Source of the DNA: an uncultured Oscillospiraceae bacterium | GTDB taxonomy: Bacteria > Bacillota > Clostridia > Oscillospirales > Oscillospiraceae | Assembly: GCA_910578505.1 (NCBI GenBank) | Contig: CAJTPV010000002.1 | Location: forward strand, 99,834 to 163,833 | Direction: 5' to 3' | Length of the DNA stretch: 64,000 nucleotides | The notes under the pieces: model-generated | The model's input: only the letters and a program-made list of their open reading frames with translations | Database searches by the model: none | Told to the model about the DNA's origin: nothing | Translations under genes and position numbers: made by a program | Shown: positions 50,631-58,830 of the stretch, one piece after another | How positions within the stretch are numbered: the first letter of the stretch is position 1 | Layout: each line of letters opens with the position of its first letter

Positions 50631-52229
50631 TCAGTACTGCTCCGGCGGCTCGCCCTGGACGCGCACAACGGCGGGCTTCTCCGTCTTCTCGTCCAGTACG
50701 CGGAGGACCCGGCACTGGAAGAGCCACTCGTCGCCGAAATCAAAGAGGTACTTAAACTGCATGCCCGCCGACAGCCCCAGCTGCCCCAGGCGGTACTCGC
50801 CGGCGCTCCGCTCGTTAAAGTCCCCCACCCCCGGCGCGTAGTAGGCATCCCGCTCGCTCCAGCAGATGTTGTCCATAAAGAATGCGTAGGCGTGGTCGTT
50901 GTCAAAGGCAAAGGCAGCCTGAATAGCCTCGTGGAGATCCTCCAGGGTGTCGCTCCCGGAGATGCGGATGTGGCGATAACAGCCCTTACTGCAGGAGACG
51001 CTGATGACGTACGACTGACTGGCGCGGTTCAGGTGCAGCTTGCCGGCCAGTTCATCCGTCAGCTCGTCCGGCAGGTTCTCCTGCTCCAGGATGGAGGCAA
51101 ACTGCTGGCGGATATCGTCGGGCAGGTTGCTCAGCTCCGCGTCGTCCAGACTCAGCAGCATGTCGAGGATCTCGGCCACGCTGTCCGGCGTGGGCTCGTT
51201 GACCCCCAAATGGGACATCAGGGAGTCCACCGCCTCATCCATGGCGGGCAGCTCCCGGCACATCCGGATGCGGATGCCGGCCCGCGTGCAGAACTCCTCC
51301 AGCAGCGCCTTGGTCCGCTCATCCCGGACGGAGAGCAGGGAGGGGCGGAACTGCCGGTCCAACAGCAGCTGCGCGAACTTCTCCAGCAGGTCCTCCGGCT
51401 CCTCGTCGTACTTCTGGGAGATCTGCGGCGGCAAAATCTCGTCCATCCCGCTGGAGACCAGCATCAGGATCACCGGGAAATAGGGGGCGCACTCCGGGTC
51501 CTCCTGCAGAGGCTCCGGGAAGCGGAGCACCTCGCACTCCCACATGCCGGTCTTCTTCAGCCGCAGGAGCTTCGCGGCGGTGATGTCGTTGATAAAGCTC
51601 GGGCGGGGGTACTGTACCGGCATGGCCGGCGGCAGCTCCGCCCGGCCCCAGATAAAGCCCTCCCTCTCCCGCCGCAGCAGCGGCACAAACTGCGTCGCTT
51701 CGTCCACCTGCCGCAGGCCCAGGGCGCTTTTCCCCTTCTTCTGGACCTGTTCGGCCACCGCAATGGCAGCCTCCAGCGCCGCGCACAGATTGCGCTGGTC
51801 CTCCTCCTCCCGGAGGAACCAGGGCACGTAATTGGGCCGGAATTTGACAAAGTGGGGGAACGCGCCGCGGCCCCGCAGAGCGAGCCGATGCCGGCGGGCG
51901 TACTCCCTGACCGCCTCGGCCTCCTTCTCGGTCAGCCCGTCCTTATTCTCAAAGGCGCACTGGAGACAGTCCTGGCTGAGCAGGAACTCGTGGTAATTCA
52001 GCTCCGACACCGAGCCGGGCCCGGACAGCACGAGCCGAAAGGAGTTGAACCCCTTTTCGCCCACATAGAGCCCCAGCGCGCAGTGCTCCCCGATGGCTCC
52101 CATGACGGAGCAGTAGCCAATTTCACCATTCGGGAGACTGACCGCAAAAATTTCACTGTCCCACAACATTTTCCACAATTTGGTTTTCTTGTAAATAAAA
52201 GCCAATTCGAACAATTTGTCGGAAAACAT
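50631..52229 (-). CDS. Plasmid pRiA4b ORF-3-like protein
   Basis: The protein has 532 residues. The C-terminal 150 residues are the pRiA4b ORF-3 domain (SDTLEDLHEAIQAAFAFD, HAYAFFMDN, GMQFKYLFDFGDEW). The N-terminal 250 residues form a separate alpha/beta domain common in these clostridial proteins. The function is unknown in all members I know of. No membrane segment is visible. The start is ATG at 52229; GGGAGGGATG lies upstream. Confidence 0.82.
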   Translation of the reverse strand: MFSDKLFELAFIYKKTKLWKMLWDSEIFAVSLPNGEIGYCSVMGAIGEHCALGLYVGEKGFNSFRLVLSGPGSVSELNYHEFLLSQDCLQCAFENKDGLTEKEAEAVREYARRHRLALRGRGAFPHFVKFRPNYVPWFLREEEDQRNLCAALEAAIAVAEQVQKKGKSALGLRQVDEATQFVPLLRREREGFIWGRAELPPAMPVQYPRPSFINDITAAKLLRLKKTGMWECEVLRFPEPLQEDPECAPYFPVILMLVSSGMDEILPPQISQKYDEEPEDLLEKFAQLLLDRQFRPSLLSVRDERTKALLEEFCTRAGIRIRMCRELPAMDEAVDSLMSHLGVNEPTPDSVAEILDMLLSLDDAELSNLPDDIRQQFASILEQENLPDELTDELAGKLHLNRASQSYVISVSCSKGCYRHIRISGSDTLEDLHEAIQAAFAFDNDHAYAFFMDNICWSERDAYYAPGVGDFNERSAGEYRLGQLGLSAGMQFKYLFDFGDEWLFQCRVLRVLDEKTEKPAVVRVQGEPPEQY

Positions 52230-52258
52230 TCGTCATCCCTCCCCGGTTTTTTAACCAT

Positions 52259-52287
52259 ACCATATAGGATTTTGGGGCGGATGTCAA
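52259..52287 (-). promoter_or_regulatory. Promoter of the pRiA4b-type gene
   Basis: Minus strand TTGACA (52282-52287), 17 bases, TATGGT (52259-52264). The AT-rich stretch 52290-52470 upstream shows no gene I can support. Confidence 0.68.
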
Positions 52288-52475
52288 CAGGTTTTTTGAA
52301 AATTTTTCGTGAAACCCAAATCTTTATTTCAGATTTATATATAATTCAGATGTCATCCAACAAAAAATTTGTTTACATCTCTTCAGTCCTTTGCAGCTCA
52401 AGCGTTTCGGGAGAAATTTCCTGTTTTTGTAATAAAATGCCCATTTCCTGGTCAAAAAATGAATTGTAAAAAATT

Positions 52476-52506
52476 CAGGAGCCGGGCGTGTCCTGCCCGG
52501 CTCCTG
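52476..52506 (-). terminator. Terminator of the EF-G-like gene
   Basis: CAGGAGCCGGGC pairs with GCCCGGCTCCTG; on the minus strand AATTTTTTACA follows. Confidence 0.88.
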
Positions 52507-52521
52507 TCGTCTTGATAGGGA

Positions 52522-54594
52522 TTATTCCGCCTCCGCCAGGGCTTTTGCCTCGGCGATGGCCTTCTCCTGGGCCGCCGCGGGGCACTCCTCGTAGCGGACG
52601 AAATGGAAGGTGAAAGAGCCTCTGGACTGGCTCATGGACCGCAGGTCAATGGCGTAGGTCATCATTTCCGCCATGGGCGCCTCGGCCTCCACGACCTGGT
52701 AGCCGTCGCCGGTGGGATTCATGCCCATGATGCGGCCCCGGCGCTTGTTCAGATCGCCCAGGATGTCGCCCATGCAGCTGTCGGGAATGGTGACCTTCAG
52801 CTCGCCGATGGGCTCCAGCAACACGGGGGACGCCTCCGGCAAAGCGGCCTTGTAGGCCAGCTGGGCGGCGGTCTTGAAAGCAATTTCAGAGGAGTCGACC
52901 GGGTGATAGGAGCCGTCCACCAGGGTGGCCTTCAGGAACACCACCGGATAGCCGGCCAACACGCCGTGGGCGCAGGCCTCCCGCAGGCCCTTCTCCACCG
53001 CGGGGAAGAAGTTTTTGGGCACGCTGCCGCCGAAGACCTCCTCGGCAAAGATCATGTCCTCGCTCTCATCCTGGGGCTCGAAGACGATATGCACGTCGCC
53101 GAACTGGCCGCTGCCGCCGGTCTGCTTCTTATGACGGCCCTGCTTGCGCACCTGCTTGCGAATCTTCTCGCGGTACGCCACTCTGGGCGTATCCAGCTCA
53201 GCCTCCACGCCGAAGCGGCTCTTGAGCTTGCTGACCAGCACGTCGATCTGAATGTCGCCCGCGCCGGAAACCACTACCTGATGGGTCTCTGCATTGTTGA
53301 CTACGTTGAAGGTGGGGTCCTCCTCGTTGAGGCGGATGAGGCCGGTGCCCACCTTTTCGTCCTGACCGCGGGTCTTGGGGGCGATGGCGCGGGAATAGGT
53401 GGGCTCGGCAAACTGCACCGGCGCCAGCCGTACCACCTTCTTGGGGTCGCAGAGGGTATCGCCAGTCTTCAGCCGGTCCATCTTAGCGATGGCGCCGATG
53501 TCGCCGCAGGCGATCTCCTTGACCTCCTCGTTCTTCTTGCCCTTGATGGTGTACAGGCGGCCCAGCTTCTCAGTCTTGCCGGTGGAGGGGTTGTAGAGGG
53601 ACATGTCGCCGGTGATCTTGCCGGAGACCACCTTCACCAGGGAATACTTGCCGTACTGGTCGGAGATGGTCTTGAAGACAATGGCGGCGGTGGGGCCGTT
53701 GGGATCCCGGGCAATCTCCACCTTGTTCTCGCCGGACTCGTCGGTTCCGGTCTCCGCGCCCATCTCCTGGGGACCGGGCACCAGGTCCACGATGGTGGAC
53801 AGCAGCATCTCCGTACCCAGACCCGTCAGGGCGGAACCGCAGACCACAGGGGCCAAAGTGCCCTCCCGCATGCCGACTTTCAGGCCGGCCATGATCTCCT
53901 CCTTGGTAAAGGACTCGCCGGAGAAGAACTTTTCCATGTTCTCCTCGGTGGTCTCGGCCACGGCCTCCATCAGCTCATTATACAGCTCGTCCAGCACCTT
54001 CATCTTGCTGTCGGGAATAGGGATCTCCACCCGCTTGCCCTTCTTCTCCTTGGGCATCTGGTAGGCCTTCCGGTTGAGCACGTCGATAATGCCGATGGTG
54101 CGCTTGTTGTCGTCCCAGATGGGGGCAACCACCGGGGCGATGGACTTGGAGAGGTTCTCCCGCAGGGCCTCCAGGGTGGTGGAGAAGTTGGCGTTCTCCT
54201 CGTCCTCTTTGGAGATGTAGACGATGCAGGGCTTTTTCTGCTCCCGCAGATACTTCCAGCCCCGCTCCGCGCCCACGCTCAAACCGTCCTTGGACGCGCA
54301 CACCAGCACACCCACCTCGGCGGCCCGGACGCCGGACTGCATCTCGCCGGCGAAGTCGAAGTTGCCGGGGGCATCCAGCACGTTGATCTTGACCCCCTGG
54401 TAGGTGATGGGCGTCATGGCCAGGGAGATGGAGATCTGCCGTTTGATCTCCTCGGGGTCGTAATCGCAAACAGTGTTGCCGTCCGCGGGCTTTCCCAGGC
54501 GGTCAGTCACACCGGTAATATAGAGCATACTCTCCACGAGAGATGTTTTCCCGCTGCCTCCGTGTCCCAACAGGCAGATATTGCGAATGTCCAT
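52522..54594 (-). CDS. Elongation factor G-like GTPase
   Basis: The translational GTPase has 690 residues with all five EF-G domains. Its G motifs depart from canonical EF-G: G1 is GHGGSGKTS instead of GHIDAGKTT, G3 is DAPGNFDF instead of DTPGHVDF, and G4 reads SKED where NKxD is usual. Domain IV contains RKQVRKQGRHKKQTGGSGQFG. These features fit the EF-G-like paralogue group of Firmicutes rather than the main translocase. The exact role (recycling or a stress-specific factor) is unknown. It stands alone with its own promoter and terminator. Confidence 0.88.
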   Translation of the reverse strand: MDIRNICLLGHGGSGKTSLVESMLYITGVTDRLGKPADGNTVCDYDPEEIKRQISISLAMTPITYQGVKINVLDAPGNFDFAGEMQSGVRAAEVGVLVCASKDGLSVGAERGWKYLREQKKPCIVYISKEDEENANFSTTLEALRENLSKSIAPVVAPIWDDNKRTIGIIDVLNRKAYQMPKEKKGKRVEIPIPDSKMKVLDELYNELMEAVAETTEENMEKFFSGESFTKEEIMAGLKVGMREGTLAPVVCGSALTGLGTEMLLSTIVDLVPGPQEMGAETGTDESGENKVEIARDPNGPTAAIVFKTISDQYGKYSLVKVVSGKITGDMSLYNPSTGKTEKLGRLYTIKGKKNEEVKEIACGDIGAIAKMDRLKTGDTLCDPKKVVRLAPVQFAEPTYSRAIAPKTRGQDEKVGTGLIRLNEEDPTFNVVNNAETHQVVVSGAGDIQIDVLVSKLKSRFGVEAELDTPRVAYREKIRKQVRKQGRHKKQTGGSGQFGDVHIVFEPQDESEDMIFAEEVFGGSVPKNFFPAVEKGLREACAHGVLAGYPVVFLKATLVDGSYHPVDSSEIAFKTAAQLAYKAALPEASPVLLEPIGELKVTIPDSCMGDILGDLNKRRGRIMGMNPTGDGYQVVEAEAPMAEMMTYAIDLRSMSQSRGSFTFHFVRYEECPAAAQEKAIAEAKALAEAE

Positions 54595-54678
54595 AAGCGT
54601 TCATGTCTCCTTCCGTTTAGGTACTGGACCGCTCCGGTTACGCGCCGCGCCCAGCCCGAGCTGCTGCTCAATATACTG

Positions 54679-54707
54679 ATTATATAACTTTTTCCCTTTT
54701 AACACAA
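54679..54707 (-). promoter_or_regulatory. Promoter of the EF-G-like gene
   Basis: Minus strand TTGTGT, 17 bases, TATAAT (54679-54684), about 85 bases upstream of the ATG. Confidence 0.68.
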
Positions 54708-54803
54708 CTGGAATTTTGTTATAGCTTGTATTTTAGACAAAATAGCCAAAAATCAGGAGAGAATTTTTTGTACTTTGCCGAACCAAACCCGGGACATCTG
54801 CGC

Positions 54804-54834
54804 AAAAAAACCGCCTGCTTTTTGCGGCAGGCGG
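54804..54834 (-). terminator. Terminator of the sigV-rsiV operon
   Basis: Minus strand CCGCCTGC-CGCAAAAA-GCAGGCGG followed by TTTTTTT. Confidence 0.92.
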
Positions 54835-54861
54835 ATAATGGCGGGCGCAGAGCCAGACGCT

Positions 54862-55722
54862 TTACTCCTCTGCCGGCTGTATCACAAACTCCGGATTCCC
54901 AGCCGCCCCCGCGGCAATACTGTATTCGGGGAAGCACACAACAACCATGCCGTCCTCACGGACGTAGAAGCCGGTCGTCTCATCCACGGTGGTAAAGCCC
55001 CCCTCGCCGGGAGCGAAAAAATAGGTAAAGCCGTCGGCATCTCTGCTCTGGGCAATCTGCTTTTGAATGGCCGTGTTGCAGACGGAAACCCAGTCCTCGC
55101 CCAGAAAATCCCGGAGCGTTAAATCCCGGTTTTCCGTAAAATCCAGATTGTAGTAATAGCGCTCCTCATAGGAGGATACCCAGCCCTCGGCGAAGGTCAC
55201 GGTGAAGGAGACCCGGTCCTCTGTCTGGCTCTTGATGTCATAGTCAATGATAACATCCATTTCGCGGCCGCCCCACGCCTCCTCCGTGCCGCCAGTGGCA
55301 AAGAAGGCCTCCCGATAGTCGGCCCAATCCTGCTGCGCCTTGGCGAGATGCAGGTCAACTTTCTCCTGGATCGCAGCATTGACCTTTTCCGCCAGGGCGC
55401 TGTCCGCCTCTATTCCGGGGACAGAGATGTCGTAATGGATGCCATCCGCGGATCTGCTGTAGTCCGCAAAGGTCAGCATCCGGAACAGTCCCCCCAGCAC
55501 CGGCACATCGGCGGCGGCGCTGGCCAGCGCGGGCGACAGGTTCAGCCCCGCCAGCACCAGGCAGAAGCAGGCGGCAGTAGCCATCCAGCGGCGGACCGTC
55601 CGGCTGCGGCGGTTCCTGTACTGCTCCTTCCCCGCCCGGATCCCCGCCTGGACCCGGTCCGGCAGCTGGGAGGGGATGGGGATGTTGTCGTAAGATTCTT
55701 TGGCATTTTTGAATTCATTCAT
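54862..55722 (-). CDS. rsiV: RsiV-like anti-sigma factor (DUF4163/DUF3298)
   Basis: The protein has 286 residues with a short cytosolic N-terminus, one membrane helix at about 46-66 (MATAACFCLVLAGL) and an extracellular part. That part begins FRMLTFADYS and carries the DUF4163 region, then a DUF3298 domain (NLDFTENRDLTLRDFLGEDW, FYVREDGMVVVCFPEYSIAAG). In Bacillus and Clostridioides RsiV holds SigV until lysozyme binds it. It overlaps the sigma gene by ATGA. Confidence 0.88.
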   Translation of the reverse strand: MNEFKNAKESYDNIPIPSQLPDRVQAGIRAGKEQYRNRRSRTVRRWMATAACFCLVLAGLNLSPALASAAADVPVLGGLFRMLTFADYSRSADGIHYDISVPGIEADSALAEKVNAAIQEKVDLHLAKAQQDWADYREAFFATGGTEEAWGGREMDVIIDYDIKSQTEDRVSFTVTFAEGWVSSYEERYYYNLDFTENRDLTLRDFLGEDWVSVCNTAIQKQIAQSRDADGFTYFFAPGEGGFTTVDETTGFYVREDGMVVVCFPEYSIAAGAAGNPEFVIQPAEE

Positions 55723-56198
55723 AAAATTTCCGCTCCTTCCATCGCAATGCGCAGCTTCTTCAGGCCGGCGTACAGCCGGCTTTTCACTGTGCTCAAATTT
55801 TGCCCGGTGACCTGGCTGATCTCCTTCAGGGTCATCTCCTCATAAAACCGCAGCTTGATGACCGTCCCCACCTCCGGCGGCAGGGCGTCTACCCGCCGGG
55901 CCAGCGCGTCGTCGGCAGGCTCCGGGTCCTCGTGGGGGAGCTCCAGGTCCTCCGGGAACGGGATCAGCCGCGCCCTCTGCCGGAGGGCATCGGTGCATGT
56001 GTTCATCAGGATCCGGTAAAACCAGGGCCGGACGGCCCCGGCGTCCCGAAGGCTGCCCTGCCGCTCCAGAGCGCGGCAGACGGCTGTCTGTACCGCGTCC
56101 AACGCTTCGTCGGTGTTTTTCAGGACGCTGTAGGCCAGCCGGTAAAACCCGGCCTGGTTTTCAACCAGATACTCGGTCAGGATTTCTTCTCTCGTCAC
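55719..56198 (-). CDS. sigV: ECF sigma factor, SigV-like
   Basis: The protein has 159 residues from GTG at 56198, which has AAAGGAA upstream; the open frame continues further upstream but with no good start. Region 2 (AGFYRLAYSVLKNTDEALDAVQ, VRPWFYRILMNTCTD) and region 4 (MTLKEISQVTGQNLSTVKSRL) are complete. Its partner RsiV follows with overlap. The pair should control lysozyme/envelope-stress genes. Confidence 0.9.
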   Translation of the reverse strand: MTREEILTEYLVENQAGFYRLAYSVLKNTDEALDAVQTAVCRALERQGSLRDAGAVRPWFYRILMNTCTDALRQRARLIPFPEDLELPHEDPEPADDALARRVDALPPEVGTVIKLRFYEEMTLKEISQVTGQNLSTVKSRLYAGLKKLRIAMEGAEIL

Positions 56199-56366
56199 AT
56201 CGATGTTCCTTTCCCGTTCCAAACCCGGAACACGGGATTTGACACCGCTCTGCCCGGCCGGTGAAGGGCGCTGTCTATAGGACAGACGGAGGACCGGGCT
56301 GAAAAGTTTGCGGGCGGCAAAATTTTTGTCCATCGGCCCCCCGGCAAAAAAGCATCTCCCAGGGCG

Positions 56367-56395
56367 TTGACAAAGGGGCGCTTGTCCTGTAAAAT
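56367..56395 (+). promoter_or_regulatory. rnpB promoter
   Basis: TTGACA (56367-56372), 17 bases, TAAAAT (56390-56395); the RNA starts about 7 bases later. Confidence 0.82.
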
Positions 56396-56401
56396 AAGAG
56401 G

Positions 56402-56746
56402 CGCAAGCAGGACGGACAGCCGCGTGGCCGGGGTAAGAGCCGGTCATGAGGAAAGTCCGGGCTCCACAGGGCAAGGATAACGGGTAACGCCCGCCGAAGG
56501 CGACTTCAGGAAAAGTGCAACAGAAATAAACCGCCGCGGCCTGCCGCGGTAAGGATGGAAAGGCGAGGTAAGAGCTCACCCACCGGCTGGAGACTGTCCG
56601 GTGCTGTAAACTCTATCCGGAGCAACACCGCGGGAGAACATAAGGCCGGCCCGGCTGTTCTCAAGGAGGTGGCTGGAGCGGTCTGGCAACAGGCCGCCTA
56701 GATAGATGGCTGTCAGATACAGAACCCGGCTTACAGTCCTGCTTGT
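56402..56746 (+). ncRNA. rnpB: RNase P RNA, bacterial class A
   Basis: This is the catalytic RNA that matures tRNA 5' ends. GAGGAAAGTCCGGGCTC (CR-I side) lies near 56448, and GTGCAACAGAAA and GGTAAGAGCTCACC in the middle. AGATAGATGGCTGTC and ACAGAACCCGGCTTACAG lie near the 3' end. The 5' AAGCAGGAC pairs with the 3' GTCCTGCTT to close helix P1. Both ends are therefore fixed to within a few bases. Length is about 345 nt. Confidence 0.97.
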
Positions 56747-56756
56747 ACCGATCAAT

Positions 56757-56811
56757 CGGGAGGCTGTCTCGGAGCGATGGAACGGCTCGGAGGAGACAGC
56801 CTCCCGTTTTT
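56757..56811 (+). terminator. Terminator of rnpB
   Basis: CGGGAGGCTGTCTC pairs with GAGACAGCCTCCCG around a loop with its own small stem, followed by TTTTT. Confidence 0.92.
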
Positions 56812-56824
56812 CGCCGCCGGCTGA

Positions 56825-56853
56825 TTGACAACCGCCGGGGACGGCGGTATAAT
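56825..56853 (+). promoter_or_regulatory. Consensus promoter of the moxR cassette
   Basis: Perfect TTGACA and TATAAT (56848-56853) with 17 bases between. The spacer is itself an inverted repeat (CCGCC...GGCGG), which could bind a regulator. Confidence 0.88.
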
Positions 56854-56902
56854 ATCTTGTGTTTGACTCTTGTAAGTATCCATACATAAAGGAATTTCTT
56901 CT

Positions 56903-57832
56903 ATGAACAGCAGAAATCTCGCCGCCAACGTGGTGGCGGAAGTCAAAAAGGTCATCGTGGGCAAGGACGCCGTCCTCTTCAAGGTCCTGGCCGCCATTCT
57001 GGCCCAGGGCCACATTTTGCTGGAGGATATCCCCGGCGTGGGAAAGACCACCCTGGCCCTGGCCTTCGCGCGGGCGCTGAACCTGCAGTTTCACCGGATG
57101 CAGTTCACCCCCGACGTCATGCCCTCCGACGTCACCGGTTTTTCCATCTTCAACAAGGCCGCAGGCAAAATGGAGTACCAGCCCGGCGCGGTGCTCTGCA
57201 ACCTCTTCCTGGCCGACGAGCTCAACCGGGCCACCAGCCGCACCCAGTCCGCCCTGCTGGAGGCCATGGAGGAGGGGCAGGTCACGGTGGACGGCGTGAC
57301 GCACCGGGTACCGGACCCCTTCCTGGTCATCGCCACCCAGAACCCGACGGGCGCCTCCGGCACCCAGAAGCTGCCGGACTCCCAGCTGGACCGCTTTCTG
57401 CTGCGCCTGTCCATGGGCTACCCCTATCCGGCGGAGGAGCTGGAGATGCTCAAGCGCCGCCAGTACGGCGGGGGAATGGACGGCGTGGAGCAGGTGGTCA
57501 CCCGCGAGCAGCTGCGGCTGCTGCGGGAGGAGACGGACCGGGTCCACATCAGCGATGAGCTGCTGCGGTACATCGTCCGGCTGGTAAACGCCACCCGGAG
57601 CCATCCCCAGCTCATCCAGGGGGCCAGCCCGCGGGCCTCTCTGGCCGTCATGTCCGTCAGCCGGGCGGTGGCCTTCCTGCGGGGCCGGGACTACGTGGTG
57701 CCGGAGGACGTGCAGTGCATCTGGACGGACGCTGTTGCCCACCGGCTGCTGCCGGCGCCGGGTCTGGAGGTCTCCGTCCAGGCCATTGCCGCCGAGGCGC
57801 TCAAGGCCACTCCGGCCCCCAAAATCCAATGA
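56903..57832 (+). CDS. MoxR family AAA+ ATPase
   Basis: This chaperone-like ATPase has 309 residues. Walker A is DIPGVGKTTLALAF, Walker B is LFLADELNRA, sensor 1 is ATQNPT, and the C-terminal lid is of the AAA_lid_2 type. MoxR proteins work with DUF58 and transglutaminase-domain partners, which follow directly with overlaps. The cassette probably folds or activates a cell-surface protein. The ATG overlaps no other gene; the ribosome site is weak (AAAGGAA). Confidence 0.95.
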   Translation: MNSRNLAANVVAEVKKVIVGKDAVLFKVLAAILAQGHILLEDIPGVGKTTLALAFARALNLQFHRMQFTPDVMPSDVTGFSIFNKAAGKMEYQPGAVLCNLFLADELNRATSRTQSALLEAMEEGQVTVDGVTHRVPDPFLVIATQNPTGASGTQKLPDSQLDRFLLRLSMGYPYPAEELEMLKRRQYGGGMDGVEQVVTREQLRLLREETDRVHISDELLRYIVRLVNATRSHPQLIQGASPRASLAVMSVSRAVAFLRGRDYVVPEDVQCIWTDAVAHRLLPAPGLEVSVQAIAAEALKATPAPKIQ

Positions 57833-58830
57833 GGCCGGCGCTCTGGGCCCGCCGGGGCGTCTATCTGTGCGCCCTGCTGGGGGCGCTGGCCGGGCAGCTC
57901 TTTGACGTGGGCTGGCTCTTCCACTACATCTTTTTTCTGACCCTCACCCTGCCCCTGCTGAGCCTGCTGCTGAGCCTGCCCGGCATCCTGGGCCTGCGCC
58001 TGCGTCTGGGCGCGGACAGCCGCCAGACGCCCCGGAATACCCCTGCCGCCTGGACCCTCACCGCGGAAAACCGCTTCGGCCTGCCGGTCAGCCGCGTCAC
58101 CGGGCGGGTGCGGCTGCGGTGCCCCTTTACCGGCGAGAACGCCAGCTTTTCCGTGGGCCTGCGGGGGGCGTCCCCCGGCGCGTCCACGACCTGGAACGTG
58201 GTCACATCCCACTGCGCTCTGGTGGAGTGCTCTGTCAGCCGCCTGCGGGCGTGGGACTGTCTGGGGCTGTTTTCCCTGCCCCTGAGGGCCCTTCCCATGG
58301 ATACCCTGCTCATCACCCCGCTGCCGGAGGAGCCAAAGGGGCTGATCCTGCCGGAGAGCACCGGCTGCACCGTGCCGGTACCCAAGGGGAAGGCCGCCAT
58401 GGGCGAGGACTATGAGCTGCGGCCCTACCGGGAGGGGGACAGCCTGCGGAGCGTCCACTGGAAGATGTCCGCCAAGCGGGACGACCTGGTGGTGCGGGAG
58501 CTGCTGGCGGTGAAGTATCCCCTGCCCGTCCTCACCTTTGACCACTTCGGCAGCGCGGACGCCATGGACTGCGTCCTGGACCGGCTGGCCGGATACAGCC
58601 GCGCCCTGCTCTCCCATGAGCGGCCCCACGCGGTGCGCTGGCTGGAGCCCTGCAGCGGCGCGGCCAGGGAGTACGCCGTCGGCTGTCAGGAGGACTGGCT
58701 CCGCTGCCTGCGCGCGATCTTTGCCGACCCCGTGCCGGAGACCGGCGCGGCCATTGGCTCCCTGGGAAACGGCGGGGAGGACTTTTATCAAATCCACATC
58801 GCAGGAGGCCCGCCATGCGCAGAACCATAA
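57829..58830 (+). CDS. DUF58 domain protein
   Basis: The protein has 333 residues with two N-terminal membrane helices (residues 10-50), then a vWA-like region. It carries the DUF58 motif YREGDSLRSVHWKMSAKRDD split after S. It starts inside the moxR stop (ATGA) and overlaps the next gene by 16 bases. DUF58 proteins are standard partners of MoxR ATPases. The frame stays open upstream, but that part is a shadow of moxR. Confidence 0.92.
   Translation: MRPALWARRGVYLCALLGALAGQLFDVGWLFHYIFFLTLTLPLLSLLLSLPGILGLRLRLGADSRQTPRNTPAAWTLTAENRFGLPVSRVTGRVRLRCPFTGENASFSVGLRGASPGASTTWNVVTSHCALVECSVSRLRAWDCLGLFSLPLRALPMDTLLITPLPEEPKGLILPESTGCTVPVPKGKAAMGEDYELRPYREGDSLRSVHWKMSAKRDDLVVRELLAVKYPLPVLTFDHFGSADAMDCVLDRLAGYSRALLSHERPHAVRWLEPCSGAAREYAVGCQEDWLRCLRAIFADPVPETGAAIGSLGNGGEDFYQIHIAGGPPCAEP

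Noticed and set aside
52265..52475. Coding sequence in the AT-rich gap between the pRiA4b and EF-G-like genes
   Set aside because: Frames here are short or tails of shadow ORFs, without ribosome sites; only a promoter and a terminator are supported.
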